DNA of 64,000 bases from Mycobacteroides abscessus ATCC 19977 (GTDB lineage Bacteria > Actinomycetota > Actinomycetes > Mycobacteriales > Mycobacteriaceae): contig NC_010397.1 in NCBI RefSeq assembly GCF_000069185.1, forward strand, positions 744,001 through 808,000. The letters run 5' to 3'. The notes below the pieces were generated by a model. The model was not told the origin of the DNA. It did not search any database and worked only from the letters and a program-made list of their open reading frames with translations. Both the position numbers and the translations under genes were made by a program. Positions 1 through 7,926 of this stretch are shown one piece after another. The first letter of the stretch is position 1. Every line of letters starts with the position of its first letter.

Positions 1-171
1 GGCCACCGACGGATCGGAGCTCAGATTGGCCTCGGTACGCAGCGTCCGGGACAGCCGGTATTCGGCGAAAATCGCAAATCCGAAGTCGGTGCCCGTGGCC
101 GCGAGCGCCAGGGCACACACCGCCGCGATGGTGGCGATCAGGGGCTTGCGCATTCGCATATTCTGGCGCAT
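1..171 (-). CDS. lmeA: LmeA, mannosyltransferase of lipomannan/LAM synthesis (5' part only)
   Basis: This is the first 57 codons of a minus-strand gene that leaves the window at base 1. The visible protein has a basic start, one hydrophobic segment and then a [18 protein letters not shown] stretch, which is the conserved N-terminus of the DUF2993/LmeA family (Rv0817c in M. tuberculosis). LmeA is a periplasmic, membrane-anchored alpha-1,2-mannosyltransferase that extends the mannan backbone of lipomannan. ATG at 171 or an in-frame ATG at 159 could be the start. Its divergent position next to glnR matches M. tuberculosis. The family call rests on the N-terminus plus gene order. Confidence 0.8.
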   Translation of the reverse strand, partial: MRQNMRMRKPLIATIAAVCALALAATGTDFGFAIFAEYRLSRTLRTEANLSSDPSVA

Positions 172-302
172 TGCCGCGGGACCGCCGCTCCCGACAGGCC
201 CCGCCGATGCTCACACGAGCGGCTCATCCGCGCTTACCAGCAGGTGGCGCGGTACATTATGGAACACCTGGAGACCGAAGCACCCGGGTGTTGGAGGGCT
301 CG

Positions 303-1094
303 TTGGACCTGTTGCTGTTGACCGCTGACCCAAATCCCGATGGGGTGCTGCCGTCCCTGTCGCTGCTGGCCCATACCGTGCGACCGGTACCCAGCGAGGT
401 GTCCTCGCTGTTAGAGGCGGGCGCCGCAGACGTGGCCATCGTCGATGCCCGCACCGATCTGGCCTCCGCGCGGGGGCTGTGCCGGCTGCTCGGCGCGGCC
501 GGGTCGTCGGTTCCCGTGGTCGCTGTGGTCAACGAGGGCAGCCTGGTGGCGGTCAACGTCGACTGGGGTCTGGACGACATCCTGCTGCCCGGAACGGGCC
601 CTGCCGAGATCGATGCCCGGCTGCGCCTGCTGGTGGGCCGTCGCGCGGGTGCGGTCAACGTCGAGAACGCCAGCAAGGTGGTACTCGGTGAACTGGTCAT
701 CGATGAGGGCACCTACACCGCGCGCCTACGCGGCCGCCCGCTTGATCTCACCTACAAGGAATTCGAGCTGCTGAAGTATCTGGCGCAGCACGCCGGCCGC
801 GTTTTCACCAGGGCTCAGCTGCTGCAAGAGGTCTGGGGATACGACTTCTTCGGCGGTACACGCACCGTGGATGTGCACGTGCGACGGCTGCGCGCGAAGT
901 TGGGCGGTGAATACGAATCGTTGATCGGCACCGTACGCAACGTCGGCTACAAGGCGGTGCGCCCGCCGCGCGCCAAGGGCGAGCCCGGCCCGTCCGCGGC
1001 CGATGACGACGACGAGTCCGATATCGACGATCTTGACGACGACGGTACCGATCAGGACATCGCCTCCGAACCGGGGGCGATCAACGCGGGGTGA
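303..1094 (+). CDS. glnR: GlnR-type nitrogen response regulator
   Basis: 263-residue OmpR/PhoB-type transcription factor. Residues 1-120 form a receiver-like domain. Residues about 145-240 form a winged helix with [15 protein letters not shown] and [18 protein letters not shown]. It matches Rv0818 in sequence and position (divergent from lmeA, upstream of mshD), the actinobacterial GlnR that controls ammonium assimilation and nitrate/nitrite genes. TTG at 303 is chosen because a GGAGG lies 5 nt upstream and the protein then aligns with known GlnR starts; the frame is open further upstream. The last 40 residues are acidic and of low complexity, as in mycobacterial orthologues. Confidence 0.88.
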   Translation: MDLLLLTADPNPDGVLPSLSLLAHTVRPVPSEVSSLLEAGAADVAIVDARTDLASARGLCRLLGAAGSSVPVVAVVNEGSLVAVNVDWGLDDILLPGTGPAEIDARLRLLVGRRAGAVNVENASKVVLGELVIDEGTYTARLRGRPLDLTYKEFELLKYLAQHAGRVFTRAQLLQEVWGYDFFGGTRTVDVHVRRLRAKLGGEYESLIGTVRNVGYKAVRPPRAKGEPGPSAADDDDESDIDDLDDDGTDQDIASEPGAINAG

Positions 1095-1116
1095 ATCTCC
1101 GACTAGCGTTGGCGGT

Positions 1117-2007
1117 ATGACCGAATGGGTCCCGCTTCTCGATAATCGGCGCCAACTACAGATCCGCGAGTTGATTGTCGAGGCCACCCGCGCCGACGGC
1201 ATCGCCCCGGTGGGTGAACAGGTATTGCGCGAGCTGCGGGGAACCGGCGCCAAGCACCTGGTTGCCGAGGATGGCGACGATGTGGCCGCATTCCTCAATT
1301 TGGTGGTGCCCGATGAGGCAGCCTCCGAGAACGCCACGGCGATGGCCGAATTGGTGGTGGCGCCGGCCGCACGCCGCCGCGGGATCGGTTCGGCGATGGT
1401 GAGAGAAGCACTCGCCGAAGGTGGTGCGGGCACGCGGGTCTGGGCTCACGGTGATCTACCTGCCGCCCAGTCGCTCGCCACGAAGCTGGGGCTGGTGGCG
1501 CTGCGACGGCTGCATCAGATGCGGCGCGCATTGGCCGATCTGCCCGCGATACGCGTGGACGCCAGTGTCACGGTCCGGCACTACCTTGGGCCCCAAGATG
1601 ATTCGGACCTGCTGCGTGTCAACAATGCGGCGTTCTCCTGGCATCCGGAACAGGGTGGCTGGACACCAGGGGATCTGGCCGACCGGTTTGCCGAACCCTG
1701 GTTCGACCCGCGGGGATTGTTCCTGGCGCATGACGTGCAGACCGCCAAGCTGCTCGGGTTCCATTGGACCAAAAGGCATTTGGACAAGCCGGGCATGGGT
1801 GAGGTGTACATCGTGGGAGTGGACCCCGCCGCACAGGGCCGAGGGCTGGGGCACCTACTGACCCTGGTGGGGTTGCATCACCTTGCCGGCCTCGGCCTGG
1901 AGACCGTGTTGCTGTACGTCGAATCGGACAATCAGGCGGCGTTGCGGACGTACGAGCGGCTGGGGTTTGCGGTGGCGCTCACCGATGCCGCCTACGGTCG
2001 CGCCTGA
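1117..2007 (+). CDS. mshD: Mycothiol synthase (MshD)
   Basis: 296 residues with two tandem GNAT acetyltransferase folds. The first has an acetyl-CoA loop near residues 80-100 (AARRRGIGSAMVREAL). The second has VGVDPAAQGRGLGHLL followed by ESDNQAALRTYERLGF. MshD transfers acetyl from acetyl-CoA to Cys-GlcN-Ins, the last step of mycothiol synthesis in the cytosol. Length, double-GNAT architecture and position after glnR match Rv0819. It starts 22 nt after glnR, so the two may be co-transcribed. Confidence 0.92.
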   Translation: MTEWVPLLDNRRQLQIRELIVEATRADGIAPVGEQVLRELRGTGAKHLVAEDGDDVAAFLNLVVPDEAASENATAMAELVVAPAARRRGIGSAMVREALAEGGAGTRVWAHGDLPAAQSLATKLGLVALRRLHQMRRALADLPAIRVDASVTVRHYLGPQDDSDLLRVNNAAFSWHPEQGGWTPGDLADRFAEPWFDPRGLFLAHDVQTAKLLGFHWTKRHLDKPGMGEVYIVGVDPAAQGRGLGHLLTLVGLHHLAGLGLETVLLYVESDNQAALRTYERLGFAVALTDAAYGRA

Positions 2008-2013
2008 CAGGGC

Positions 2014-2069
2014 GTTTACCTGCGATAACGACCGGACTGTCAAGTCTGTGAGTTCACTTCCCGTTCACC
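2014..2069 (+). promoter_or_regulatory. Pho box (RegX3-type direct repeats) upstream of pstS
   Basis: Two GTTCAC units at 2052-2057 and 2063-2069 repeat with an 11-bp period, and a related GTTTACC sits at 2014-2020. Eleven-bp direct repeats of this heptamer are the Pho-box pattern bound by PhoP/RegX3-type regulators in actinobacteria. The site lies about 100 bp upstream of pstS, so phosphate-starvation induction through SenX3-RegX3 is the natural reading. Binding itself is inferred. Confidence 0.7.
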
Positions 2070-2170
2070 TGCGAGCGGGTGCCCGTCCATCGACTGCCTT
2101 TAGTTTCCGGGGTGCGCGTAGAAGATCCATCCCCGTCGTCGTCCATCACACATGCGAGAAAGCGAGAGCC

Positions 2171-3301
2171 GTGAACCTCAAGGCCGTGAATCTCAAAAGC
2201 ACCGGCACCACGATCTTCGCGGCGGCCGCCGCGGTCGCTCTGTCCGCAAGCCTTGCCGCCTGCGGTAGTGACAACACCACCGGGGCCTCGTCGTCCAGCG
2301 CCGTTTCCGCCTCGGGCGACTGCGCGGGTAAGGCCAAGCTGAGCGCGGAGGGCTCCTCGGCGCAGAAGAACGCGTTCGACATCTTCGCCAACGAGTACTC
2401 GACCGCGTGCCCCGGCAAGTCGATCAACTACAACCCCACCGGCTCGGGCAAGGGTCGCGACAACTTCATCGCCGGCCAGGTGGACATCGGCGGCTCGGAC
2501 TCGGCGCTATCGGAGGAAGAGGCGGGCAAGGCCAAGGAGCGCTGCGGCGGCAACGAAGCATGGAACCTGCCCGTTGTCTTCGGCCCAATCGCGTTGGCGT
2601 ACAACCTCCCCGGCGTTGACAAGCTGGTTCTGAACGCGGATACCGCGGCCAAGATCTTCACCGGTGTCATCACCGCCTGGAACGACCCCGCGATCGCCGC
2701 GCTGAACCCGGGTGCGACCCTGCCGGACACCAAGGTCACCCCGGTGTACCGCAAGGACAAGTCCGGTACCAGCGAGAACTTCGGCAAGTACCTCACCACC
2801 GCGGCCCCGGAGAGCTGGACCAAGGGCAGCAGCGGCAGCTGGGAGGGTGGCGCCGGTGAGAGCGCCGAGAAGTCCTCGGGCGTCGCCGAAAAGGTCAAGG
2901 CGCTGCCCGGAGCCATCACCTATGTGGAAAAGGGCTACGCCGACGACGTCAAGCTGCCGTACGTCCAGATCGACAGCGGTGCCGGTGCGGTGGCGCTGAC
3001 CCCGGAGACCGCCGCCGCGTCGGTGGAGACTGCCAAGTTCGCGGGTGAGGGCAATGACCTCAAGCTCGATCTGGCCTCGATCTACGGGACCAAGACCGCC
3101 GGGGCCTACCCGATCGTGTTGGCCACCTACGAGATTGTCTGCTCCAAGGGTTACAAGGACGCCGACGTCGCCTCCGCGGTGAAGTCGTTCCTGACGGTCG
3201 CGGTGAACCAGGGCCAGAAGGGGCTTGCCGATGTCGGTTACGCACCGCTGCCCGCGCAGTTCAAGTCCCGCCTCGAGACGGCCATCAAGGCGCTCTCTTA
3301 G
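2171..3301 (+). CDS. pstS: Phosphate ABC transporter substrate-binding lipoprotein PstS
   Basis: 376-residue lipoprotein. A lipobox LAAC gives the modified cysteine at about residue 31, followed by a Ser/Thr-rich linker and a type-II periplasmic binding fold. Phosphate-contact motifs visible are SAEGSSAQ, NYNPTGSGKGRDNF, GGSDSALS and RKDKSGTSENF. It captures inorganic phosphate outside the membrane for PstCA/PstB. GTG 2171 follows a purine-rich GAGAAAGCGAGAG; a second in-frame GTG at 2186 is possible. It is the first gene of pstSCAB and sits behind a Pho box. Confidence 0.93.
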   Translation: MNLKAVNLKSTGTTIFAAAAAVALSASLAACGSDNTTGASSSSAVSASGDCAGKAKLSAEGSSAQKNAFDIFANEYSTACPGKSINYNPTGSGKGRDNFIAGQVDIGGSDSALSEEEAGKAKERCGGNEAWNLPVVFGPIALAYNLPGVDKLVLNADTAAKIFTGVITAWNDPAIAALNPGATLPDTKVTPVYRKDKSGTSENFGKYLTTAAPESWTKGSSGSWEGGAGESAEKSSGVAEKVKALPGAITYVEKGYADDVKLPYVQIDSGAGAVALTPETAAASVETAKFAGEGNDLKLDLASIYGTKTAGAYPIVLATYEIVCSKGYKDADVASAVKSFLTVAVNQGQKGLADVGYAPLPAQFKSRLETAIKALS

Positions 3302-3309
3302 CAACGTCA

Positions 3310-3351
3310 CGTCCCCACCCGGTGCGCTCGGGGCGGGCCCGGGTGGGGACG
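3310..3351 (+). terminator. Intercistronic hairpin between pstS and pstC
   Basis: Thirteen-bp perfect inverted repeat (CGTCCCCACCCGG at 3310-3322 pairs with 3339-3351) around a 16-nt loop, immediately after the pstS stop. There is no T-run, so it is either a partial terminator/attenuator or an mRNA-stabilising structure that keeps pstS more abundant than the permease genes downstream. Confidence 0.65.
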
Positions 3352-3380
3352 TACCATCGACGACATAGACAGCGAGTTCA

Positions 3381-4445
3381 ATGAGCAGCCAGACCAGCGG
3401 CATCGATCCCGTGGGGGTAGCCCGTCCGGCCGATCTTGACGGAACGGTCTTCGAGGAGAAGCCACAACCCATGAGCGACGAGGGCGACCATCAGCCACCC
3501 GCCAAGTCCACCAAGGCGGTTACCCGCCCCGGCGACCGCATCTTTGCCGGACTGGCCACGGGATCGGGCGTATTCGTCGTCGCCCTCATCGCCCTGGTGG
3601 CGATCTTCCTGATCCTGCGCGCCGTCCCCGCGCTGAACAACGACGACGAGAATTTCTTCCTCTACAACGGTCCGTGGCGCACGGACGACACGGCACACAT
3701 GCAGTTCGGTGTGCTCGACTTGTTCTCGGTCACCGTATTCGTCTCGATCTTCGCGCTCCTGCTCGCCATGCCCGTGGCCTTGGGGATCGCGATCTATCTC
3801 ACCGAATACGCACCCGACCGGGTGCGCGGGCCGCTGGCGTACGTCATCGACCTGCTGGCCGCGGTGCCCTCGATCGTCTACGGCCTGTGGGGCATCTACG
3901 TGCTTGCTCCGGCGATCGCGCCGGTTGCCCTGTGGCTCAATAGGAATCTGGGTTTCATACCACTGTTCGCCGATAGCCCCGTGAACATCGCCGGCGGCGG
4001 CAACCTGTTTACCGGTGGCATCGTGCTGGCGGTGATGATCCTGCCGATCATCGCGGCGGTCACCCGCGAGGTCTTCATCCAAACCCCCAAGGGCCAGATA
4101 GAAGCCGCGCTGGCCTTGGGCGCCACCAAGTGGGAGGTGGTGCGCACCACCATCATCCCGTTCGGCACCTCCGGCTACATCAGTGGATCCATGCTCGGTC
4201 TGGGCCGTGCGCTGGGCGAGACCATCGCACTGATGCTGATTCTCTCGGGAACCTCGGTGGCGTTCGGGTGGTCGCTGTTCGACAGCGGTAGCACCTTCGC
4301 AACCCACATCGCGTCCAACGCGTCGGAATTCAACAATGAGCTGGAGGCCGGCGCCTACATCGCGGCCGGCCTGGTGCTGTTCGTGCTGACATTCCTGGTG
4401 AACTCGGCGGCGCGTGCCGTCGTCGGCGGAAAGGGCCGGGTATGA
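3381..4445 (+). CDS. pstC: Phosphate ABC transporter permease PstC
   Basis: 354-residue integral membrane protein with about six transmembrane segments and a 50-residue hydrophilic N-terminal extension common in mycobacteria. The ABC-permease coupling loop EAALALGATKWEVVRTTIIP (about residues 235-255) contacts the ATPase. It forms the membrane channel with PstA. Its stop overlaps the pstA start (ATGA at 4442), indicating translational coupling. Confidence 0.93.
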   Translation: MSSQTSGIDPVGVARPADLDGTVFEEKPQPMSDEGDHQPPAKSTKAVTRPGDRIFAGLATGSGVFVVALIALVAIFLILRAVPALNNDDENFFLYNGPWRTDDTAHMQFGVLDLFSVTVFVSIFALLLAMPVALGIAIYLTEYAPDRVRGPLAYVIDLLAAVPSIVYGLWGIYVLAPAIAPVALWLNRNLGFIPLFADSPVNIAGGGNLFTGGIVLAVMILPIIAAVTREVFIQTPKGQIEAALALGATKWEVVRTTIIPFGTSGYISGSMLGLGRALGETIALMLILSGTSVAFGWSLFDSGSTFATHIASNASEFNNELEAGAYIAAGLVLFVLTFLVNSAARAVVGGKGRV

Positions 4446-5350
4446 CCGCGACTCTCGACAGGCCGGTCAAGGAGCCTGCGTTCCATCCGCTCTCGGGAAG
4501 GCGCAAGGCTACCAACGCCATTGCCACGGTGCTGGTCTCGAGTGCGGTGCTGATCGCACTGGTCCCGCTGGTGTGGGTGCTCTACACGGTGTTCGATCGT
4601 GGTTTCGCCGCCATCCTCAGCGCCGACTGGTGGTTCAAGTCCCAGAACATGATGACCAACCGGATCGCGGGGGGCGGTGCGTATCACGCTATTGTCGGCA
4701 CCCTCTTCCAAGGCTTGTTCTGCGCGATCATCTCGGTGCCGATCGGCATCTTCGTGGCCATCTACCTTGTCGAGTACGGCCGTAACTCTCGGCTGGCCAA
4801 GCTCACCACCTTTATGGTCGACATCCTCACCGGTGTGCCGTCCATCGTCGCGGCATTGTTCATCTACGCGCTATGGGTGGCTACGCTCGGGCTGCCGCGT
4901 TCGGGGCTGGCGGTGTCACTTGCGCTGGTGCTCTTGATGATTCCGGTGGTGGTGCGATCATCGGAGGAAATGCTCAAGATCGTCCCGAACGATCTGCGCG
5001 AGGCGTCCTACGCACTGGGTGTTCCCAAATGGAAGACCATCTCCCACATCGTGCTGCCCACGGCGCTCTCGGGTGTGGTCACCGGTGTGATGCTGGCACT
5101 GGCTCGTGTGATGGGTGAAACCGCGCCCCTGCTCGTGCTTGTCGGCTATAGCAAGCTGATCAACTACGACATGTTCGGCGGTGAGATGGCTTCACTGCCC
5201 GGCATGATGCTCGACCAGCGCAGCGGTTCGGTGGTGGGCCTTGCCGAATCCAGGCTATGGGGCGCCGCCCTCACCCTCATCTTGTTGGTCGCGGTTCTGA
5301 ACGTTATCGCCAAGCTCATTTCGCGCTTTTTCGCGCCGAAGAAGATTTGA
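4442..5350 (+). CDS. pstA: Phosphate ABC transporter permease PstA
   Basis: 302 residues with six predicted transmembrane helices. The permease signature reads REASYALGVPKWKTISHIVLP near residues 182-202. It is the partner of PstC in the high-affinity phosphate channel. It overlaps pstC by 4 nt and is followed 19 nt later by pstB, which has an AAGGTAGG ribosome site. Confidence 0.93.
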   Translation: MTATLDRPVKEPAFHPLSGRRKATNAIATVLVSSAVLIALVPLVWVLYTVFDRGFAAILSADWWFKSQNMMTNRIAGGGAYHAIVGTLFQGLFCAIISVPIGIFVAIYLVEYGRNSRLAKLTTFMVDILTGVPSIVAALFIYALWVATLGLPRSGLAVSLALVLLMIPVVVRSSEEMLKIVPNDLREASYALGVPKWKTISHIVLPTALSGVVTGVMLALARVMGETAPLLVLVGYSKLINYDMFGGEMASLPGMMLDQRSGSVVGLAESRLWGAALTLILLVAVLNVIAKLISRFFAPKKI

Positions 5351-5369
5351 AAGGTAGGCTGGGTTTCTC

Positions 5370-6146
5370 ATGGCCAAGCGCCTCGATCTCAAGGATGTCA
5401 ACATCTTCTACGGCAAGTTTCATGCCGTTCAGGATGTGGCACTGTCGGTTCCGCCCCGCAACGTGACGGCCTTCATCGGCCCGTCCGGCTGTGGCAAGTC
5501 CACTGTGCTGCGCACCCTCAACCGGATGCATGAGGTGACTCCGGGCGCCCGTGTCGAGGGCTCGGTGCTGCTCGACGGCGCCGACATTTACGGTTCCGCA
5601 GTCGATCCGGTATCGGTGCGCAAGACCATCGGTATGGTGTTCCAGCGACCAAATCCTTTCCCTACCATGTCGATTCGAGACAATGTGGTGGCCGGGCTGC
5701 GGTTGCAGGGCGTGCGTAACAAGAAGACCCTCGACGAGGTCGCCGAACGCTCGCTGCAGGGTGCCAACCTGTGGAACGAGGTCAAGGATCGTCTGGACCG
5801 CCCGGGTGGAGGGCTCTCCGGCGGTCAGCAGCAGCGTCTGTGTATCGCCCGGGCGATCGCGGTGCAGCCGGATGTCCTGCTCATGGACGAGCCATGCTCG
5901 GCGCTGGACCCCATCTCGACCCTTGCTATCGAGGATCTGATCTCCGAGCTCAAGCAGGAATTCACCATCGTCATCGTCACGCACAACATGCAGCAGGCCG
6001 CCCGAGTGAGCGATCAGACCGCGTTCTTCAACCTGGAGGCCGCAGGCAAGCCCGGCATGCTGGTAGAGATCGATGACACCGAGAAGATCTTCTCCAACCC
6101 CACTCAGAAGGCCACCGAGGATTACATCTCGGGCCGCTTCGGCTGA
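5370..6146 (+). CDS. pstB: Phosphate ABC transporter ATP-binding protein PstB
   Basis: 258-residue ABC ATPase. Walker A is GPSGCGKST (about residue 33), the ABC signature is LSGGQQQR, and Walker B is VLLMDEP followed by CSALDP and a switch His in THNMQQA. It powers PstCA import and, with PhoU, connects transport to phosphate signalling. It occupies the position of M. tuberculosis phoT (Rv0820). It is the last gene of the pst operon. Confidence 0.95.
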   Translation: MAKRLDLKDVNIFYGKFHAVQDVALSVPPRNVTAFIGPSGCGKSTVLRTLNRMHEVTPGARVEGSVLLDGADIYGSAVDPVSVRKTIGMVFQRPNPFPTMSIRDNVVAGLRLQGVRNKKTLDEVAERSLQGANLWNEVKDRLDRPGGGLSGGQQQRLCIARAIAVQPDVLLMDEPCSALDPISTLAIEDLISELKQEFTIVIVTHNMQQAARVSDQTAFFNLEAAGKPGMLVEIDDTEKIFSNPTQKATEDYISGRFG

Positions 6147-6205
6147 GCCGGCGGCAGCCCGCCGATCCCGGCAGACCCATGGCGATAGCACCTACTGTGG
6201 TGAGT

Positions 6206-7132
6206 ATGACCAAGGCGGTGCAGTTCGATCAGTACGGCGGTATCGACGTCTTGCAGGTGCGCGACGTGCCACGCCCGGTTCCGGCGCCCGACGAGGTGTT
6301 GGTGCAGGTCCGTGCCGCGGGAATCAATCCGGGCGAAGCCAAGATCCGCGCCGGGATGCTGCACGACAGGTTCCCGGCCACCTTCCCATCCGGGCAGGGG
6401 AGCGACCTGGCCGGTGTCGTGGTGGAGGCCGGCCACGGAGTCGCGCGCTTCGCGCCAGGAGACGAGGTATTCGGTTACACCGATAATCGGGCCAGTCATG
6501 CCGAGTTTGTCGTGGTCCCGGCCAGTCAGCTGGTCACCAAACCGGAGGGCCTGTCCTGGGAGGTGGCGGGCAGCCTATTCGTCGCGGGAACCACCGCATA
6601 CGCCGCCGTCGGCTCGGTTCATTTGAGTCCGGGCGACACGGTGGCCGTCTCTGCCGCCGCGGGCGGCGTGGGCACCATTGCCGTCCAGCTCGCCAGGGCT
6701 GCTGGTGCGACGGTGATCGGGATCGCGGGGCCGGACAACGACGAGTGGCTCACCGCGCATGGCATCATCCCGGTCAACTACGGCGACGGGCTGGCCGAGC
6801 GCATCACGGCCGCCGCGCCCCAGGGGCGTGTCGACGCGTTTCTGGACCTGTTCGGCGGCGGCTATGTGGATCTCGCACTCAATGAGCTCGGCGTGGATTT
6901 GCAGCGGATCGACACCATCATCGATTTCGCGGCGATCGAGCGATACGGGGTGCAGAGCGTGGGCAATGCCGAGGGCGCCTCAGCGCAGGTGCTCTCCGAG
7001 CTGGCCGCACTGATCGTCGATGGAAAGCTGGAAGTAACTGTTGCGCAGACCTTCCCGCTCGACGAGGTGCGCAGTGCGTACGAACTGTTGGAGCGGCAAC
7101 ACACCCGCGGAAAAATTGTGTTGGTGCCCTAA
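6206..7132 (+). CDS. NADP-dependent quinone/zinc-type oxidoreductase
   Basis: 308-residue medium-chain dehydrogenase/reductase of the quinone-oxidoreductase branch. It has an N-terminal GroES-like domain (residues 1-120, no structural-zinc cysteines) and a Rossmann domain with the nucleotide motif AAAGGVGTIAVQLAR near residue 160. The family reduces quinones or enones with NADPH; the substrate here is unknown. ATG 6206 is preferred over an upstream start because it begins the conserved MTKAVQFDQYGG sequence. It lies between pstB and the convergent phoU, with no obvious link to phosphate. Confidence 0.8.
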   Translation: MTKAVQFDQYGGIDVLQVRDVPRPVPAPDEVLVQVRAAGINPGEAKIRAGMLHDRFPATFPSGQGSDLAGVVVEAGHGVARFAPGDEVFGYTDNRASHAEFVVVPASQLVTKPEGLSWEVAGSLFVAGTTAYAAVGSVHLSPGDTVAVSAAAGGVGTIAVQLARAAGATVIGIAGPDNDEWLTAHGIIPVNYGDGLAERITAAAPQGRVDAFLDLFGGGYVDLALNELGVDLQRIDTIIDFAAIERYGVQSVGNAEGASAQVLSELAALIVDGKLEVTVAQTFPLDEVRSAYELLERQHTRGKIVLVP

Positions 7133-7136
7133 CGCG

Positions 7137-7814
7137 TCAGATCGCCGTGAGGTGGTCGTGGCCCTGTCCCTCGGGCGGCAGGCTTCCGGTCACCTGGAAG
7201 ATGACCCGGCGGGCGACCTCGACAGCGTGATCGGCGAACCGCTCGTAGAAGCGGCCCAGCAGTGTCACGTCGACGGCGGCGGCCACGCCGTGCTTCCATT
7301 CGCGGTCCATCAGAACGGTGAACAGGTGCCGGTGCAGGTCGTCCATCGCATCGTCTTCTTCGTTGATACGGGCAGCCTTCTCGGGATCGCGGGTCAGCAG
7401 CACCTCTTGCGCGCTATTTCCCAAATCGACTGCAACGCGGCCCATCTCGGCGAAGTAGCCGTTGACCTCTTCGGGCAGGGCATGCTGCGGGTGGCGGCGG
7501 CGGGCGATCTTGGCGACATGCAGGGCAAGAGCGCCCATCCGGTCCACGTCCGCGACTATCTGGATGCTGCTGACGACCTCGCGCAGGTCACCAGCGACCG
7601 GGGCCTGCAAGGCCAGTATGGCGAAGGCGCTTTCCTCGGCGGCGGCACTCATCGCGGTGATCTGCTCGTGATCGGTGATCACCTGCTCGGCGAGAACGAG
7701 GTCAGCCTGTAGCAATGCGCGGGTGGCTCGCTCCATAGCGGCTCCGGCCAACCCACACATCTCCCCGAGCTGTGCCGACAATGAGGACAGCTGCTCCTGA
7801 AACGCGGTACGCAT
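7137..7814 (-). CDS. phoU: Phosphate uptake regulator PhoU (PhoY2)
   Basis: 225 residues, all helical, in two tandem PhoU repeats. Each repeat has a metal-cluster motif, seen as [21 protein letters not shown] and [20 protein letters not shown]. PhoU negatively regulates the SenX3-RegX3 response by linking the Pst transporter to the sensor kinase. It corresponds to Rv0821c and is convergent to the oxidoreductase, near but not inside the pst operon. The call is secure; the partner kinase is outside the window. Confidence 0.92.
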   Translation of the reverse strand: MRTAFQEQLSSLSAQLGEMCGLAGAAMERATRALLQADLVLAEQVITDHEQITAMSAAAEESAFAILALQAPVAGDLREVVSSIQIVADVDRMGALALHVAKIARRRHPQHALPEEVNGYFAEMGRVAVDLGNSAQEVLLTRDPEKAARINEEDDAMDDLHRHLFTVLMDREWKHGVAAAVDVTLLGRFYERFADHAVEVARRVIFQVTGSLPPEGQGHDHLTAI

Positions 7815-7926
7815 GGATCAAGCCTACGGACCCGTCGCCGTCGAGTCATGGACCTGGTGTGAACGGCGAGTGAATGCCACTACAGGGTCCGCGTAAGAAA
7901 CTGCGAGCAGCGTCTAAATTGTCGGA

